A stretch of 64,000 nucleotides of DNA from Hyposmocoma kahamanoa (Eukaryota; Arthropoda; Insecta; Lepidoptera; Cosmopterigidae): contig NW_020653766.1 in the NCBI RefSeq assembly GCF_003589595.1, forward strand, positions 3,551,058 to 3,615,057, given 5' to 3'. Below the pieces are notes generated by a model. The model saw only the letters and a program-made list of their open reading frames with translations, was not told the DNA's origin and searched no databases. Shown piece after piece: positions 19,836 through 32,108 of this stretch. The position numbers and the translations under genes are program-made. Position 1 is the first letter of the stretch. Each line of letters opens with the position of its first letter.

Positions 19836-20719
19836 TATTATTAATTTCATTCCTATCGTTTATCATATCTTTCATTACAAACAACTTCTACATTTAATCC
19901 CTTGCGTTGGTTGTGACTAAAAACCAGCGCCTTAGGGAACTTAGTTGAGACAGCGCCCTTTCACTGCTATGACAAAAAGGTTTTTTGTTCCTCTTGTATT
20001 TAATCTGTATTTGTGTCATGCTAGTGAATAGTGTTTGTCTATCTATCTATCTGTCTATCATTTTTTGTGTAGCAGTTTTCCCTATGACATAAATAGTGTT
20101 ATATTAATATGACGCAACCAGACTGAAGATATCTGACGTAGACCTGTTAGGCTGCTAACAGATAGACTGCATGTCTGCAGTTGATTACAACCTCACGCAT
20201 TAACTGCATGTAGTTGAAAACACATTTTTTTAGGTATTGTCATTCTTTTATTTATTGACAGTTATTCATTACAATTTGATTTACATAATGCTTAATGTCC
20301 TTATACAAAAAGCCGGCTGAAAAATGACAAGAACACGAAAAAATGCACGTGGATTGTACGTGGTTGCACGGGTCTATGGTACATGGGCTATAGTGTCTGT
20401 CTACTCGAGTGGGAGACATGAGAAGTATGTTAGTAAAGAAATCAACGCACTGTTAATTGTTTGTTTAATTACTCATGAACATAAGATGCCAAATAAGGCG
20501 CCTTGGCCAGTTTTATCTGAGACTAAAGGCGTTGTTACATCATCGACTCCCCAAGTGGCTTTATTTATGTCATAGATCACGAATTTGCGAAATTGTAACC
20601 TCACAAGCTTTGATATAAATTTTCATATTATAATATTCATAATATTGCGGTGCCCTGCAGGGTTACATGGCAGATCACAACAAATTGTATACCTACTACT
20701 ACTACCTACCCATGTAATG
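19836..20719. other. Intergenic sequence with a TCTA microsatellite
   Basis: (TCTA)n with one TCTG unit at 20036-20060. Nothing else was recognised. The 83-codon frame at 20324-20575 has no domain or splice context. Confidence 0.45.
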
Positions 20720-21170
20720 CAATGATTAAATGAATATGAATATGAATATGAATATATTTGAGATGAGTACATCCAGTGCCGGCGTTAACCCATATAGCGC
20801 CCGTATGCACATCCGCGTAAATGTTTGTGTGTGAGCATATACATATGTATAAATGATGTGGATTTCTTCACATTAACAGATTTTCGGTGTCATGATAATT
20901 TACGGTTAAAAGTGTGTCTTGGAGCACTTTTTTAACTGCATACTTCGACAGTGTATGAATGTGAGTTAAATTGTTCACCTTATTGTATAATTTACAACTT
21001 AGAGCATTATATTGCTGTTTGGCCCATGTAGTGCGACATTTTACCGGAGCGCTCCCATTCTACTGTTTGTAGTAGCAATGGAGTAAGGTAGTGACTGATG
21101 TCTACGCAGAAGTGTCCGCAGTTTCTGCACATTCATTGTACAGGTTAGCAGTAGAGTAAATTGTAATAAT
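20720..21170 (-). mobile_element. LINE 3' end with (ATTCAT)n tail
   Basis: The minus frame reads NALSCKLYNKVNNLTHIHTL and continues to a stop near 20885, the pattern of an ORF2 C-terminus. A repeated ATTCAT tract at 20730-20757 marks the tail. It is 5' truncated. Confidence 0.55.
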
Positions 21171-21196
21171 ACTTAATCAAAATATTTTTATGTAAG

Positions 21197-21262
21197 GCTC
21201 AGTAAAGCTCCTTGTGAAGAGTTCGTCCAGGGAAGTGCTGCCACCTTATCTATTTCTACAGG
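21197..21262 (+). mobile_element. Metulj-like SINE, 5' fragment
   Basis: AGTAAAGCTCCTTGTGAAG followed by GTTCGTCCAGGGAAG and TATTTCTACAGG; the rest is absent. Confidence 0.6.
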
Positions 21263-21849
21263 TATTTAATTTTGGAAGAACCTCTTCAACACACCTGAGA
21301 ACACAACAGCAAATCGATTCAGAACCTTACGATAACTCTGTTGTCGACCGATTCATTAGATATCGTACGATTTCTTTTAATTTTTATTCACAGTAACCGA
21401 ATCGAACGTCAAACTGTCGTATTCGAAACCGAACCGAAATGACGTCACACCCGTACGATTACTCGTACTTCTCGACACCGGCAAAGGCTACAAACGTTAT
21501 TCAAAACACAGTTATGGAATGAAAGTTGCCGAAACATCCTACTATTTTAAATAAAATCTGGATTTTGTTCAATTTTATTAATTTATTTTAATGCGAGACT
21601 AATGCATTCCTATATTTCAGACCTTTAAAGTCTTAAAAATGTATATAAAGCGATTTCATTTTTTTTATAATCTATTTTCGCTAACTACACGACTAACTCC
21701 GTAAACGTTGTTGGATAATTTTTTTATTTATATTTAGATTGTATCCGAATCCCAATCGAACGTTTTAACTCGAATGTTCTGAATAGCTCGGAAAGCGCCC
21801 TTCGATTGGAGAACGATATCCAGTCGAACGATTCGGTTAAAATATCGAA
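21263..21849. other. Unassigned sequence, no gene seen
   Basis: Several TCGAA/TTCGA words occur, but no ordered repeat was resolved. Confidence 0.4.
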
Positions 21850-23800
21850 GAGAAAATAAAGGATAACCCTAAATATTTTTGGTCGTTTTTGAAGTCGAAA
21901 AGAGGTGGTCAGAGTACGTATCTGGAACAATGACGAATGGCACAGTTTTATCTGCAGATGGTAATGAGATATGTAATTTATTTGCTGAGCATTTTTCGTC
22001 TATATATCGGGATATAGGAGACAATGCACAGAGTCCTTGTTCTGGATCGATGCAGCATCTTAACTTTAGCAGTGCTTGTCTCGCGTCTATTTTTGTTACT
22101 TGAGATGCAGTGTTGGATAAATTGAGAACACTAAATGTAAATAAGGGCTCAGGTCCGGACTCTATTCCTGCGGTTTTCTTCGCTAAATGTGCTGATAGTT
22201 TAGCTTATCAGTTGCAACTTATTTATAACAGATCTTTATCTGTGGGTATTTTCCCATGCTCTTAGCAATTGACTCAGGTCGTGCCAATTTTCAAATCTGA
22301 CGACGAAGTGTTAGTGAGTAATTAACGGCCAATCTCATTGCTGTCGATTCCTGCTAAGTTATTCGAATCTGTCGTACACCCAATTATTAATAATCATTTT
22401 AAACAATTTTTTATGTATAAATCAACATGGATTTGTTAAAGCGAGATCTACGTGCACAAATCTTGTTTCATTTGTCGTGAGTGTAATTGGATCTGTCGAT
22501 AAAGGTGGCCAAACAGACGTAATGTATACAGATTTTAGCAAAGCTTTTGACCGCGTATCGCACAGTGTACTGCTGGAAAAGCTTCCATCTACGGTTTTGG
22601 TGGAACAGTATTTCAATAGTTACGCTCGTATGTAAAGGATCGTTCATTTTATGTGGTTGTTAATGGATACAAGTCTAATATTTTTAGTATAGCTTCCGGC
22701 GTTCCTCAAGGGTCACATTTGAGGCCACTTCTCTTTAATATTTTCATAAACAATATTTCCGAGTGTTTTTCAATACCCTATTTACATGCAGATGATTTGA
22801 AATTCGCGAGAGTCATCGAATCTCCTATGGATGTATCTCTGTTGCAAGCTGATCTGGATAAACTGCAGGAATGGTACTCTACTAATCAGATGAGTCTTAA
22901 TATTAACAAATGCTCACACATAAAATTTTCAAGGAAACTAAATAATATTTATTCTAATTATAAAATTGACGGACATTTGTTGCGGGAGGTGGATAATATC
23001 TGAGATCTGAATAGAAAATATCATCAAAAGGTCTTCCAAAGTCCTGGGTTTTGCAATAAGGAACGGAGAGGTATTCCGCTCTCCTGCTACAAAAATACTT
23101 TTATATAATAACCAAGTTCGCAGTATAATTGAATATTCTAGCCCGGTTTGACGCCCTCATTATGCGAATCACATGTTGAGGCTTGAGCGAATACAAAAGA
23201 GATTTCTCTGGCACTTAGCGTACTCAGTGGGGTTGGCCAGAAAGTTGCGGTCGTATTCCTATAGACTTGTGCATTTTAAAATCTTATCGCTCGCACAAAG
23301 GGGAGAATTATTGGACTTAACTTTTCTTTGTAAGGTTTTGCGTTCGTACATAGACTGTCCACAACTGTTGGCTATTTAACTTCAAAATTCCCTCCAGATA
23401 CCCTAGGTTTACTATTGCTCCTTTAGTGCCACCATTCCGTAAGACCGTTCTGGGCTTTAATTCCTATATCCCAAGGCTCTGCAGACTATATAATAAGCAC
23501 AGTCACGTATGCGACACATTTTGGCATATTAATTAAACCTTAATTAATTTTTGTTTCTTTTTTCCGCCATCTAGTTTGATGCTGTCCGAGACCCTTGTTC
23601 ACTTGTATTTGTTGGTTTTGTTTGTATTACTTTTTTCTTTTTTTTAAATTTAAGTAGCGGTTTTTAAATTCTATATAATTTACATTTTACGTTGTTTTTG
23701 CAAGATGTGTTCACTCATAAGTAGTTGTGCAATTTAGATAAGAACTCCACCAAATTGAATTTATAGTATGTTACATTGTCTGTAAGTGAACCAATAAAAA
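21850..23800 (+). pseudogene. Degenerate LINE ORF2 (reverse transcriptase), CR1/jockey type
   Basis: Conceptual translation shows reverse-transcriptase blocks in order, broken by stops and frameshifts. These are KYFWSFLKSKRGG near 21870, NKGSGPDSIPAVFFAKC near 22145, RPISLLSIPAKLFE near 22330, DFSKAFDRVSHSVLLEKL near 22530, SGVPQGSHLRPLLFNIFINN near 22695, and HADDLKFARV in place of the catalytic YADD near 22785. A C-terminal LERIQKRFLWHLAY follows near 23175, then an AT-rich 3' UTR ending ACCAATAAAAAAAA. The endonuclease domain is missing. It is a dead 5'-truncated copy. Confidence 0.85.
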
Positions 23801-23977
23801 AAATATATTTTTAAATTGCTTTTCACGTATGACCACATGTGGCTTTGTTATGTCAAAGGTAGGTACGATAAATCGGTCAGCCTTTTGGTTATTTTCCGTG
23901 TATAAAATTGTTCGAACGAATACATCCGTGCTCAGATGTGGGATATGCGCGCATTGACAGTGTTTTTAGTAATAATA

Positions 23978-24163
23978 ACGCGCACACTCATAGCCCTGTC
24001 AGAAAATCGAGAATCGCGGGTGCCATGGATACACACATAGACAACCACAAATCACACCCAAACTCACAAGAGAAATAAATGTAGGCCATACAAATAGGTA
24101 TTTCTTTCGGCCCGGGAATCGAACCCGGAACCTCTATGTGGCAGTCCAGCATAGTAATCGTTG
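23978..24163 (-). mobile_element. tRNA-derived SINE (type 1), diverged
   Basis: Minus-strand box B GGTTCGATTCCCGGGCC, then GTGAGTTTGGGTGTGATTTG and ATGGCACCCGCGATTC. The box A end is decayed. Confidence 0.72.
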
Positions 24164-24703
24164 TTGTAAAGTCTGTGTTGCAAGTTTTATGCAAAAGAAG
24201 GGCCTAAAAAAAACAAAAACGTCTTATTAAAAAATCATTACATCATAGGTGCTTCCATAGAAATGGTACTTCATTTTAAAGTTCATAAGAATGTTTTTCA
24301 CTAGCTAATTTTCACCACGAACTGAAATAAACCGCGGCAAAGGGCCACATCAAAATGGTTTAAAAATAAATAAAACAGGTGCACTTTCATTCGACCTATT
24401 TTCTTAATTATACGTTTAAGAGTCTGTTACTATGGAGGAATGGTTAGGCTATAACTGTGTGTAAGGTAAACGAATTGACGCTTAAACAAGCAACACAGTA
24501 CCCCAGAGTACCATTTAGTTTCATTTAAGCTCAGTTTAGTTTGAATGGAGGTAATTATTCTTTTATCGTTGTTTCAATTGTATAACGCACAAATTATAGT
24601 AATATAATAAAAATACCATTAATTATCTCCCAACAAGTACAAAATATTAGTACATAATTGAACGTAGAGCTTAGACATGAGAGACAGGAGCCCAAACTAG
24701 GTA
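24164..24703. other. AT-rich sequence, no gene seen
   Basis: No recognised feature before the short gap. Confidence 0.45.
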
Positions 24704-24713
24704 NNNNNNNNNN
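24704..24713. other. Assembly gap (10 N)
   Basis: Ten N. Confidence 0.99.
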
Positions 24714-24743
24714 AGGTGTTCGGTTTTTACACAAATTAGATAC

Positions 24744-24853
24744 AGAAGCAGAAGAGCTTCTTGTGAGAAAGTTCGTCGAGGGAAGTATCTTTCCTATTTC
24801 TGCCGCCAAGCAGTAATGTGAGAACTACTGAGTTTCGGTTCCGAAGGGTAAAT
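24744..24853 (+). mobile_element. Metulj-like SINE, 5' part
   Basis: AGAGCTTCTTGTGAGAAAG, GTTCGTCGAGGGAAGTA, TTTCTGCCGCCAAGCAGTAA and TTCGGTTCCGAAGGGTAAA. The 3' half is replaced by unrelated sequence. Confidence 0.62.
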
Positions 24854-25559
24854 GTAGACCCACTGCTGAGCACAGGCCTCCTCTTATAATGAGAGGGCTT
24901 GGACTGTAGTTTCCACGTGAGTCCAATGCGGATTGGGATCATTCAAATGCTTTTCAGATGTATTCATGGTAAACTTCAAATTAATTTTCGCAAATAAATT
25001 CCGAAATACTCATACATGCATGCTACCCACAACCACTGATTGAGAGAGGAAGGTAAACCTACCACGGCTACCATGAGTACCACGGCTCCAGCACTTATTA
25101 CAAGATAATAATTTTAAATTAAACATCTCTCATATTGCACAAAAATCACCTCACTATCGCACTCATATTTCGCAGTATCATATTTATAACCTGACCCGTA
25201 AATTTTTGTAGCTCCACGTCCTCTTTATCTCTGTTGGCAATGAACTTCGAGAAAGACGTGTTTATTCAAAGATATATATTAAATTTTTATGTCTAAACAT
25301 TTTATACGATCAAGACGTTACGCTTATATAACGTGTTTTACAGCATAAAGTTTTCAAAAGATTAATGGGATTTTTATGAATTACATACGGTAATTGTATG
25401 TTACAAAGATGATCCGTTTTCCTGCTCCAAAACACGTGTTCTGGCCTCCATAGCCACCGTTTTACAACTTGCCGTATTTCATCGCTAACTAAAAGGTTTG
25501 GTAGCACCTTTCACTGTTGCACAGTCAACAAGTAGAACTCCCTTCCAGGCGCACGTATT

Positions 25560-25720
25560 TCCTCCTTCTTTCCATTCGGGTCTTTCAAACGAGGCGTGAA
25601 GAGGTATCTTGTAAGCGTACAGGGTGTAAGTGCCTAGGGCAGAGATTATATCAAAACTGCATTAAGTACCTTCACGTTTGGATTTAACATCAGGCGGAGA
25701 TGAGTCACAAAATTATGTAG
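25560..25720 (+). mobile_element. Retroposon of the GAGGCGTGAAGAGG family, fragment
   Basis: CAAACGAGGCGTGAAGAGGT and later CACGTTTGGATTTAACATCA match the minus-strand copy at 469-690 with deletions. Confidence 0.5.
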
Positions 25721-26087
25721 TAAGTGTTAGCATCAACCGCCAGGCTACGATCTGCGGTGGCTAGTGTGGAAGTCCTTGAAACAACTTCGCACTCAGGTAG
25801 GTCGCTGCAGAGGCCAGACGAGTAAATGGGGTTTCAGGGATGCTAGTCTAACCCAATGACTGCGGTGCCCTAACACTGTCCATGCGGCACTTACTGTATG
25901 CCCCTTGTGCCCGAATACCTGTACGAGGGAAGATTTCTACGCGGCCACGGATAGTGCAGTCAAGACAACATACTAGTCTAAGTCAATATGGTCCTAATAT
26001 AAGAGATAAATAGACACAATAAGAATAAAAAAAAGGGGAATTCTTTCTGCTTCTTTTTCTACCTTTTGGTGGTAAGTGTTGGGTGTG
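25721..26087. other. Unassigned sequence
   Basis: Slightly GC-richer than average, no frame or repeat recognised. Confidence 0.4.
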
Positions 26088-26420
26088 ACAGAAAATGAGA
26101 GCTTTTCGCATTATGTCTGGTGTTGATCATAAAAACAGAATGCTGAACAGTGTAAAAAGAGAATGTTGTGAAAGATGATGTAAGTGTCCTCAGTGTCATG
26201 CTTCGATGGTTTGGTCATTCAGAAAATGGACGTTAGAAGATTGGCACAAGTTCTTAGAGCGAACTTAGATAGAAATGTGAGGAGAGGAAGACGTCGAAAT
26301 ATATATTAATCAAAATGGGGATGCTTTTAAAAAAAGTCCAGGTTAAAAGTACCAAGAATAGAGTGTAAGAGAAGATTCATGGCCTCCACCTACAGACAGA
26401 CCAGACAAAGCGGAGACAGA
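26088..26420 (+). pseudogene. Degenerate LINE ORF2 C-terminus
   Basis: Reads FRIMSGVDHKNRMLNSVKRE, then MVWSFRKWTLED and an RRGRR-like run. This is the usual C-terminal pattern of a lepidopteran RTE/jockey-type ORF2, with frameshifts and stops. Confidence 0.5.
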
Positions 26421-28255
26421 AACTTTAATTTAAATTTTAGTTCTTTAATTGGGTTCTTTGATTTTCTGATCTTGACCCCTTTTTCACAAGCATTTTTATA
26501 TCAGCAGGTCACCATTTCAAATCATATTCGTTAAATTCATGTCCGAACTAAATTGTAACTTCAGTCAAGTGTCTTTCCCATTCAGCTACGTTAACCCTAC
26601 CTCGAACCAGCTAAGTCGCTCATCTTTTAACAATTTCTTACGTCAGTGTAACATTAATCATTCGACTATGATAAAACGATAAGCACTGACGCAAAATGAC
26701 CCGTCCATAGACCACCCATTTTGTCTGATCTCGTGATGTCATTTCATAAATGGACTTAAATGAATTGCTTCTATTCCAATGTCACTGCAGACTAACTGAA
26801 CGGTTAATTAATTTGCTCTGTCATTTGTTTTTAGAGGACGAAAGTTTGTTTGTTCAAATTATTCGCAATTATACTAAATTGTAAGCTGCTTTTTGAATGT
26901 GGAATGAGAATCATCATCATTTCTTGTCATGTAGGTACCTTAAGAAGAACGTTCCATTACCATCGATAAGCGGTATTCTTCCAGAAAGGTAGGTTCAGCC
27001 ATCATCAGCAGAATCAACAGTCCACTATCCTTCTCATAACCAACGTAATCGGTATTTTTAGGAAACTTAAATTATTCATTCATTCTTTTCGTCGGTTTGT
27101 TTATAAATATCTTATTTCGTTTCCGTTTTATTGTTTATTGTATTTTTGTGTGACATTTTTTGCTGGCAAAAAAAAACAATTTACATTATTTAATGACAAC
27201 AATACGTGGTAGCGACTCGTTAGGCTCTTGCAGGTAGTTTCGATCTTTTAATGTTTGAAATAAATATTTTAAACGATAAATGTGTACAAATTTTTACGAA
27301 GAACAACCCCTTCTTACTCTTTATTTTCAGGGGGATCTGCATTACGAATGAGCAGTAGAGTTTAGTCAGTATAACGATTTCAAGTGTAATTGACTTAACT
27401 ATGACATAAAGGTTATTGGCTTTGACTTTGAGATTTATCTTAAAAATCTATTTTAAATTCATAAAGTAAGGTCGATTTACTCGTATATATCAAGTATTTG
27501 TTTCATTCCGCGTATTTAATGTTACAAAAAATTATATTTAATCAATCAAGTATAAATTGATAATAATTGAAATCAATCAATAAATAAAAAACTGTAAAAG
27601 TCTAAATTTAATTTTCAATATTGGCAATACAGTGTTCTAATTTTTTTTCTTAATTTGAATTTCTAATGGACGTACATTTGCATTCCAGTCTAAATTAATT
27701 AAATAATTTAAATCTTACATAGTATACATTTATTTCTAAAGAAATTAAATATTAAAATTCAGCCTTAACCTCCTCTTAATAGTAGGTCGGTTTGATCGCT
27801 CTAAAATGTACGCGTTCCAATATTCGTCCTACGGTTAAAAAAACTGAATCAAATTACCAACACCTTAGTGAGCCATAAACGAGATCAAAAACACTTCGTA
27901 AACCTCGTCGTCTCCAAATAGGTCTCGTAGTAAACCTGTGCCGTGGGCGTCTGCGCCGGTGAATGGGTGACGCCACCTGCGCCCACGCAGCGTAATACTT
28001 ATTGCCTTTATAGCTGATGTTGTTGTGCGATGACATGTTTTTCTATATTACTGTTATTACTAATAGCGAAGTTGGTTTCTTGGAAAATCTTTATTGCATT
28101 CTTCTCATCGATATACATATTAACAGCATAGTAAGGCTATTACAGTGTGTTTTGTTAAATTGGGTCAGTATGGGGAAATCAGAAATTTATAGGAGATAAA
28201 GGAAAACTGTCTTAGGAACCATTAAGTCGTTTTTTGGGAAAACAATTTTGGCTTA
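26421..28255. other. 1.8 kb of AT-rich sequence, no gene or repeat recognised
   Basis: Short frames on both strands around 27854-28199 have no domain or splice support. Confidence 0.45.
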
Positions 28256-28885
28256 TATCGAGTTCTTAAGTTTTCGCGATTGTTACACATAAGAAATGAA
28301 ACTATTTTTCCCGATTTAAATCGCGCATATTTGTTTATCAAACAAACCAACGTTTCGGGCCCTTTATAGGTTCCATAGTCACGGTTGACGGAGGTGGTAC
28401 AGTCATCAACCAGTTATGTCTAATATTAATGCAAACCACCCTATTTTTTCACTATAGTAACAAAAGTTATTAATTAAATACCTTATTTTTAATTTTACAA
28501 AGAACATTCCAATTTACGCTACATACGTTTTACAAATTATGTTATTTTAACTATATGAATTTTTATTAACTCAAAATGTATTCTTAATTAGTAATAGAAA
28601 TTAGAATAAATTAAAACATATTAATCAGTACTGCAGTCTTATATCTGTTCATATTTTTCATCACAGGAAATACTGGATCCCAAACTGGTGGTACGGAGAA
28701 ACCATCTTCCCTGTTGAAATTAGGATGTTTGTTAATTTCAATGGCCTCCCGCAGCATCCTGAGTAGATAACGAACTTCTTTTGCAAGGACCTGGGGTATG
28801 TCAAACTTCGTTGAATGTGTAGGTTTATCCATGAGATTCTCGTAGACTGCAGACTTGTTTATCAAGCGTGAGTTGTCCATGAAAA
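28256..28885 (-). pseudogene. Penelope-like element 3' end (truncated endonuclease tail plus UTR)
   Basis: The minus frame 28611-28880 begins MDNSRLINKSAVYENLMDKP and continues through EVRYLLRML to PVWDPVFPV. It matches the C-terminal part of the better copy at 45787-46155 but lacks the GIY-YIG motif. The 3' UTR contains GGGCCCGAAACGTTGGTTTG and a block with TTTAAATCGGGAAAAATAG. Confidence 0.72.
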
Positions 28886-29572
28886 ATTAATAAATATGAT
28901 TAATTATTTATTTTTCTTCTTCTAAACTTACGTTGTAACGAGCTCACCCAGAAGATGCCTATTAAGACACACCTTAAAGATATTCGGATTGTATATTACG
29001 AGATGACCTTGACCAATTTAGAAATTGAACTTTTTTTAATGAGATTGTGTCAGGTTCTGGATAGTAATCCTCGAGTTTCGATAACCTGATAATCATAGAA
29101 TTCCCTAGTTTGTGGCCGGCTAGTGTTATGGTTGTCTGATCCTATATTACGTTTTTTTCCTGTTTCCTACATGTAACCAAAGTTTCATTCACTCCTTTGG
29201 CAGCCCTGGCAAAAAACAGTTAACATCTCAACAACATTCTTAAAATACTAACTTAATGATTTGCGTACTTTGCAGTTACGTAATCTCAATATACATATAA
29301 GGTAAGCCAGGTTCTATTACATATATGGATGTATGTATGTCCTTGTGGACACACGGAGTTTGGCGACGCCTACTTTGTTACAATTATTGAAAACGAAATG
29401 TAAAAAAGATTGGTTACTTTATTACGCGATAGTTTTGAATGGTTTTGGTCCTAAGCATTTGAAACTAATTTCAAAGAACTTTTAGAAAAAAAGAAAGAAA
29501 ATGCATTTATTTGCATACCATAAATGAAAAAAAGAAATATTCAAAAGAGATGCAGTTAGCATCTCTTCTCTT
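28886..29572. other. AT-rich sequence, no gene seen
   Basis: Nothing recognisable. Confidence 0.45.
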
Positions 29573-29655
29573 TTCTTCTCTCGTGAGTTTGGGTGTAATT
29601 TGTTTTTGTTTGTTTGTTTTTGACACAGGGTTTCTCTGGTGCGGGGCTACGCCAG
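29573..29655 (+). mobile_element. tRNA-derived SINE (type 1), body fragment
   Basis: CTCGTGAGTTTGGGTGTAAT, then GACACAGGGTTTCTCTGGTG and CGGGGCTACG; the tRNA head is absent. Confidence 0.55.
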
Positions 29656-29965
29656 AAAAAAAGGAAAAACGAAGATATAAAAAAATAATCAAAGAACATT
29701 CACACTTAAGACTCAGATAAATAATTGCAAAACAAAACCACAAACAAAACGTAAACTATCTTAAACCACAGGTTATTTAAAAAAAAAGACCTATAAAGAT
29801 ACCTTGTGTGGTGCCAGTTGCGGTATCAAAAGAACGTAATGCGTTCCCAGCACTGATCTTCAGTTGGAACCCTAAGTGAGCATTTTTTGTCCCACTACAT
29901 TTTTCATCAACCCTGCAGATGGCTGGCGGAGTTATGCCAGCTTTTGGATACAACAGCTTTCGATA

Positions 29966-29985
29966 CTAACCTAACCTAACCTAAC
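29966..29985. repeat. Short (CTAAC)4 telomere-type repeat
   Basis: Four perfect units of the complement of insect TTAGG. It is too short to imply a former telomere. Confidence 0.8.
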
Positions 29986-30384
29986 CGGAGTCGGCTTGTG
30001 ACAACTAGTTATGCTATCAATGAGACGGGGAATAAGTCGTGCGCCTGGTAGACATGAGCGCCGATAATAGACCAACCGGCGGCGGCGCGTCGACAAAAAA
30101 GTGTCGGCGGCGGGGGCGTTTCGGCGGCGCGAGCGCGACACTAAAACGAATTTGTATATCGGTGTTTGTTTTTACAAAAACCGTTATACAAATAGTTTTT
30201 CAAAGTAAAAAATAAAATAACGTATTTTCTATAGTAATCAAATTTTTATCAGTTCTATCAGGTGCTCCGATCGTACGCGCGCGCACGCTTCCATATTGTG
30301 TATGCGTAGTGAAAATGGCGACGCCAGAAATTGACAAATTAATTTTTTCAACAAAAGATGTTTAAATATAAAGTCACTAACTAA
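29986..30384. other. Unassigned, with CGG-rich patch at 30068-30142
   Basis: The patch (CGGCGGCGGCGCGTCGAC and similar) is the most GC-rich stretch in the window outside the tubulin gene. No frame or gene was recognised. Confidence 0.4.
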
Positions 30385-31215
30385 CTTTGGTCGCCTATCT
30401 ATGTCATCTTCGCTGAGGCCGGACAGCACACTGGCCTATACTGCAGATGACAAGGCAAATCTTTTTGCCTCACCCTTTGCAAAGGGTTCGCGTCTGGATC
30501 TAATCTTACCTCACGCTGGCTGCACTATGGCGCCAATTCGCATACGCCAAAAAGAGGTACTTAGAACTCTGCGGACTCTAGACGTGAATAAAGCTAGCGG
30601 ACCAGATGGATTTCCAGCACTAGTCCTACGTAACTGTGCGCCTGAGTTGTCTCCTGTTCTCATACGCCTACGCCTGTACCGCCTATCACTTGAGACTGGT
30701 GTAGTTCGCAGGTCGTGGAAGCTGGCAAACGTGCAACCTGTGCCGAAAAAGCGAAGCAGAGCCGACTCTGTCAACTATAGACTTATCTCAGTCACTTACA
30801 TACTCTGCAAGACTATGGAACGTGTACTCAACAACAACAGATTTGACACTCAAAGCAGTCTCCAATTGGGGCGATGCCAAATCTAACGTTACCAAAACGC
30901 AGGCGTGTCTATTCTCCATAAAACCGAGTCACTTTGAGCTGCTTCCGACTTTTCGTGATATACCTATCCATACCGATAGCCGACTGTCTCTTACTACTAC
31001 TTGGAATGGACCTGTCCTCCAATTTGTACTTCGGCAGAAACATTGAATCCATGGCCTAACGTGCAGCAAGGAAGCTTGGGATCTTTTCCAGGGTGAGGCG
31101 TTACTTCACACCGGGATAAGCACCGTATCTTCCTACGTTAGTTTTGATTATAGTGACCCTCCCTACCTACCCTTAGCATACAGCATACGAGAAGGACACT
31201 ATAACCTGCGCACAG
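30385..31215 (+). pseudogene. Non-LTR retrotransposon ORF2 with its catalytic core deleted
   Basis: The frame 30401-30886 shows the start of a reverse transcriptase (VNKASGPDGFPALVLRNCAP, VRRSWKLANVQPVPKK, YILCKTMERVLN). It jumps directly to a post-palm segment in another frame at about 30850-31100 (VTKTQACLFSIKPSHFELLP; after a further shift a KLGIFSRVRRYFTP-like run). The region that should hold the catalytic YADD box is gone. A 3' UTR block with ATTATAGTGACCCTCCC follows at about 31145. Confidence 0.75.
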
Positions 31216-31236
31216 GTTATGGACATGCCTTTTTTC

Positions 31237-31655
31237 TTATAATATCAAATGAAAGGACAAACAAGTCGTGCGCCTGATGATACACGTCTGACCATAACAA
31301 TTGCAATGGAGTGGCATTAAGATCTTTGAGATTTAAAGCTCTGAGTGCAGAGCTTTAAATTACAAAGTTCTTAGGGGCACGGCCACTGCGCCCGTCATCC
31401 TGACATATAAGTTGACAAGTGCCATATGCCTGTAATGTCACCAGCACCCGTAGGTACCCTTCAAAACCGGAACACAGTAATGTTTAACTGCTTGGCGGCA
31501 GAAACAGGTATGGTGGCAATACTTTCCAGGATGAATTCTTTCACAAGGGGCTCTACTGCTGCTAAATGCCTGTCCATGACAGGTGCGGTGTCACTTAAAG
31601 CTTTAAATCACAAAGATCTGAGGGGCATTAACAATGCGCCCGTCACCTTGAGACT
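31237..31655 (-). mobile_element. Metulj-like SINE, one full copy plus a partial copy in tandem
   Basis: The full copy spans about 31237-31565, ending with the 5' block AGAGCCCCTTGTGAAAGAAT on the minus strand. A second partial copy follows at about 31570-31655. The full copy has a short internal duplication of the AGAGCTTTAAA block. Confidence 0.7.
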
Positions 31656-31921
31656 CCACCAAGTTCATAAACACAATACCTTAATGTTCTCGTGACTATG
31701 TGATGGAGGTAAATGAACATCATTATCCTATGATAACAAATAACACCTTGTCACCGTTGATGGATTATAACCAGTGATCGGAATTGATGGAGTTAATCTA
31801 CATAAAGTACGAACATTTTCTTAGAATGGACATAACCATTTCGTCATCAATGCGTATAAAATTACTTTGTTTGCTATTTAATTGTCATCTCATGATTATT
31901 TTTTTAAATAATTAAATATTA

Positions 31922-32108
31922 AATAACGCACACACTCAACATAGCCCTAGGGAAACCCTGTGTCGCGGGTGCCATGGACACACACATAGGCAACCACAAA
32001 TTACACCCAAACTCACGAGAGAAATAATTGTAGGCCATGCAAATATTTCTCCCGGCCCAGGAATCGAACCTGGGACCTCTGCGTGGCAGTCCGGCATGGT
32101 AACCGTTC
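31922..32108 (-). mobile_element. tRNA-derived SINE (type 1)
   Basis: Minus strand: box B GGTTCGATTCCTGGGCC, then the body, ending TGTGTGCGTTATT. Box A is lost past AACGGTTACCATGCC. Confidence 0.8.

Noticed and set aside
20324..20575. 83-residue plus frame as a small gene
   Set aside because: No domain, no splice context and no compositional shift.
21850..23800. Functional reverse transcriptase gene
   Set aside because: There are multiple stops and frameshifts, and the catalytic YADD box is changed to HADD.
29966..29985. Interstitial telomere
   Set aside because: Only four CTAAC units are present; such short tracts are common by chance in insect DNA.
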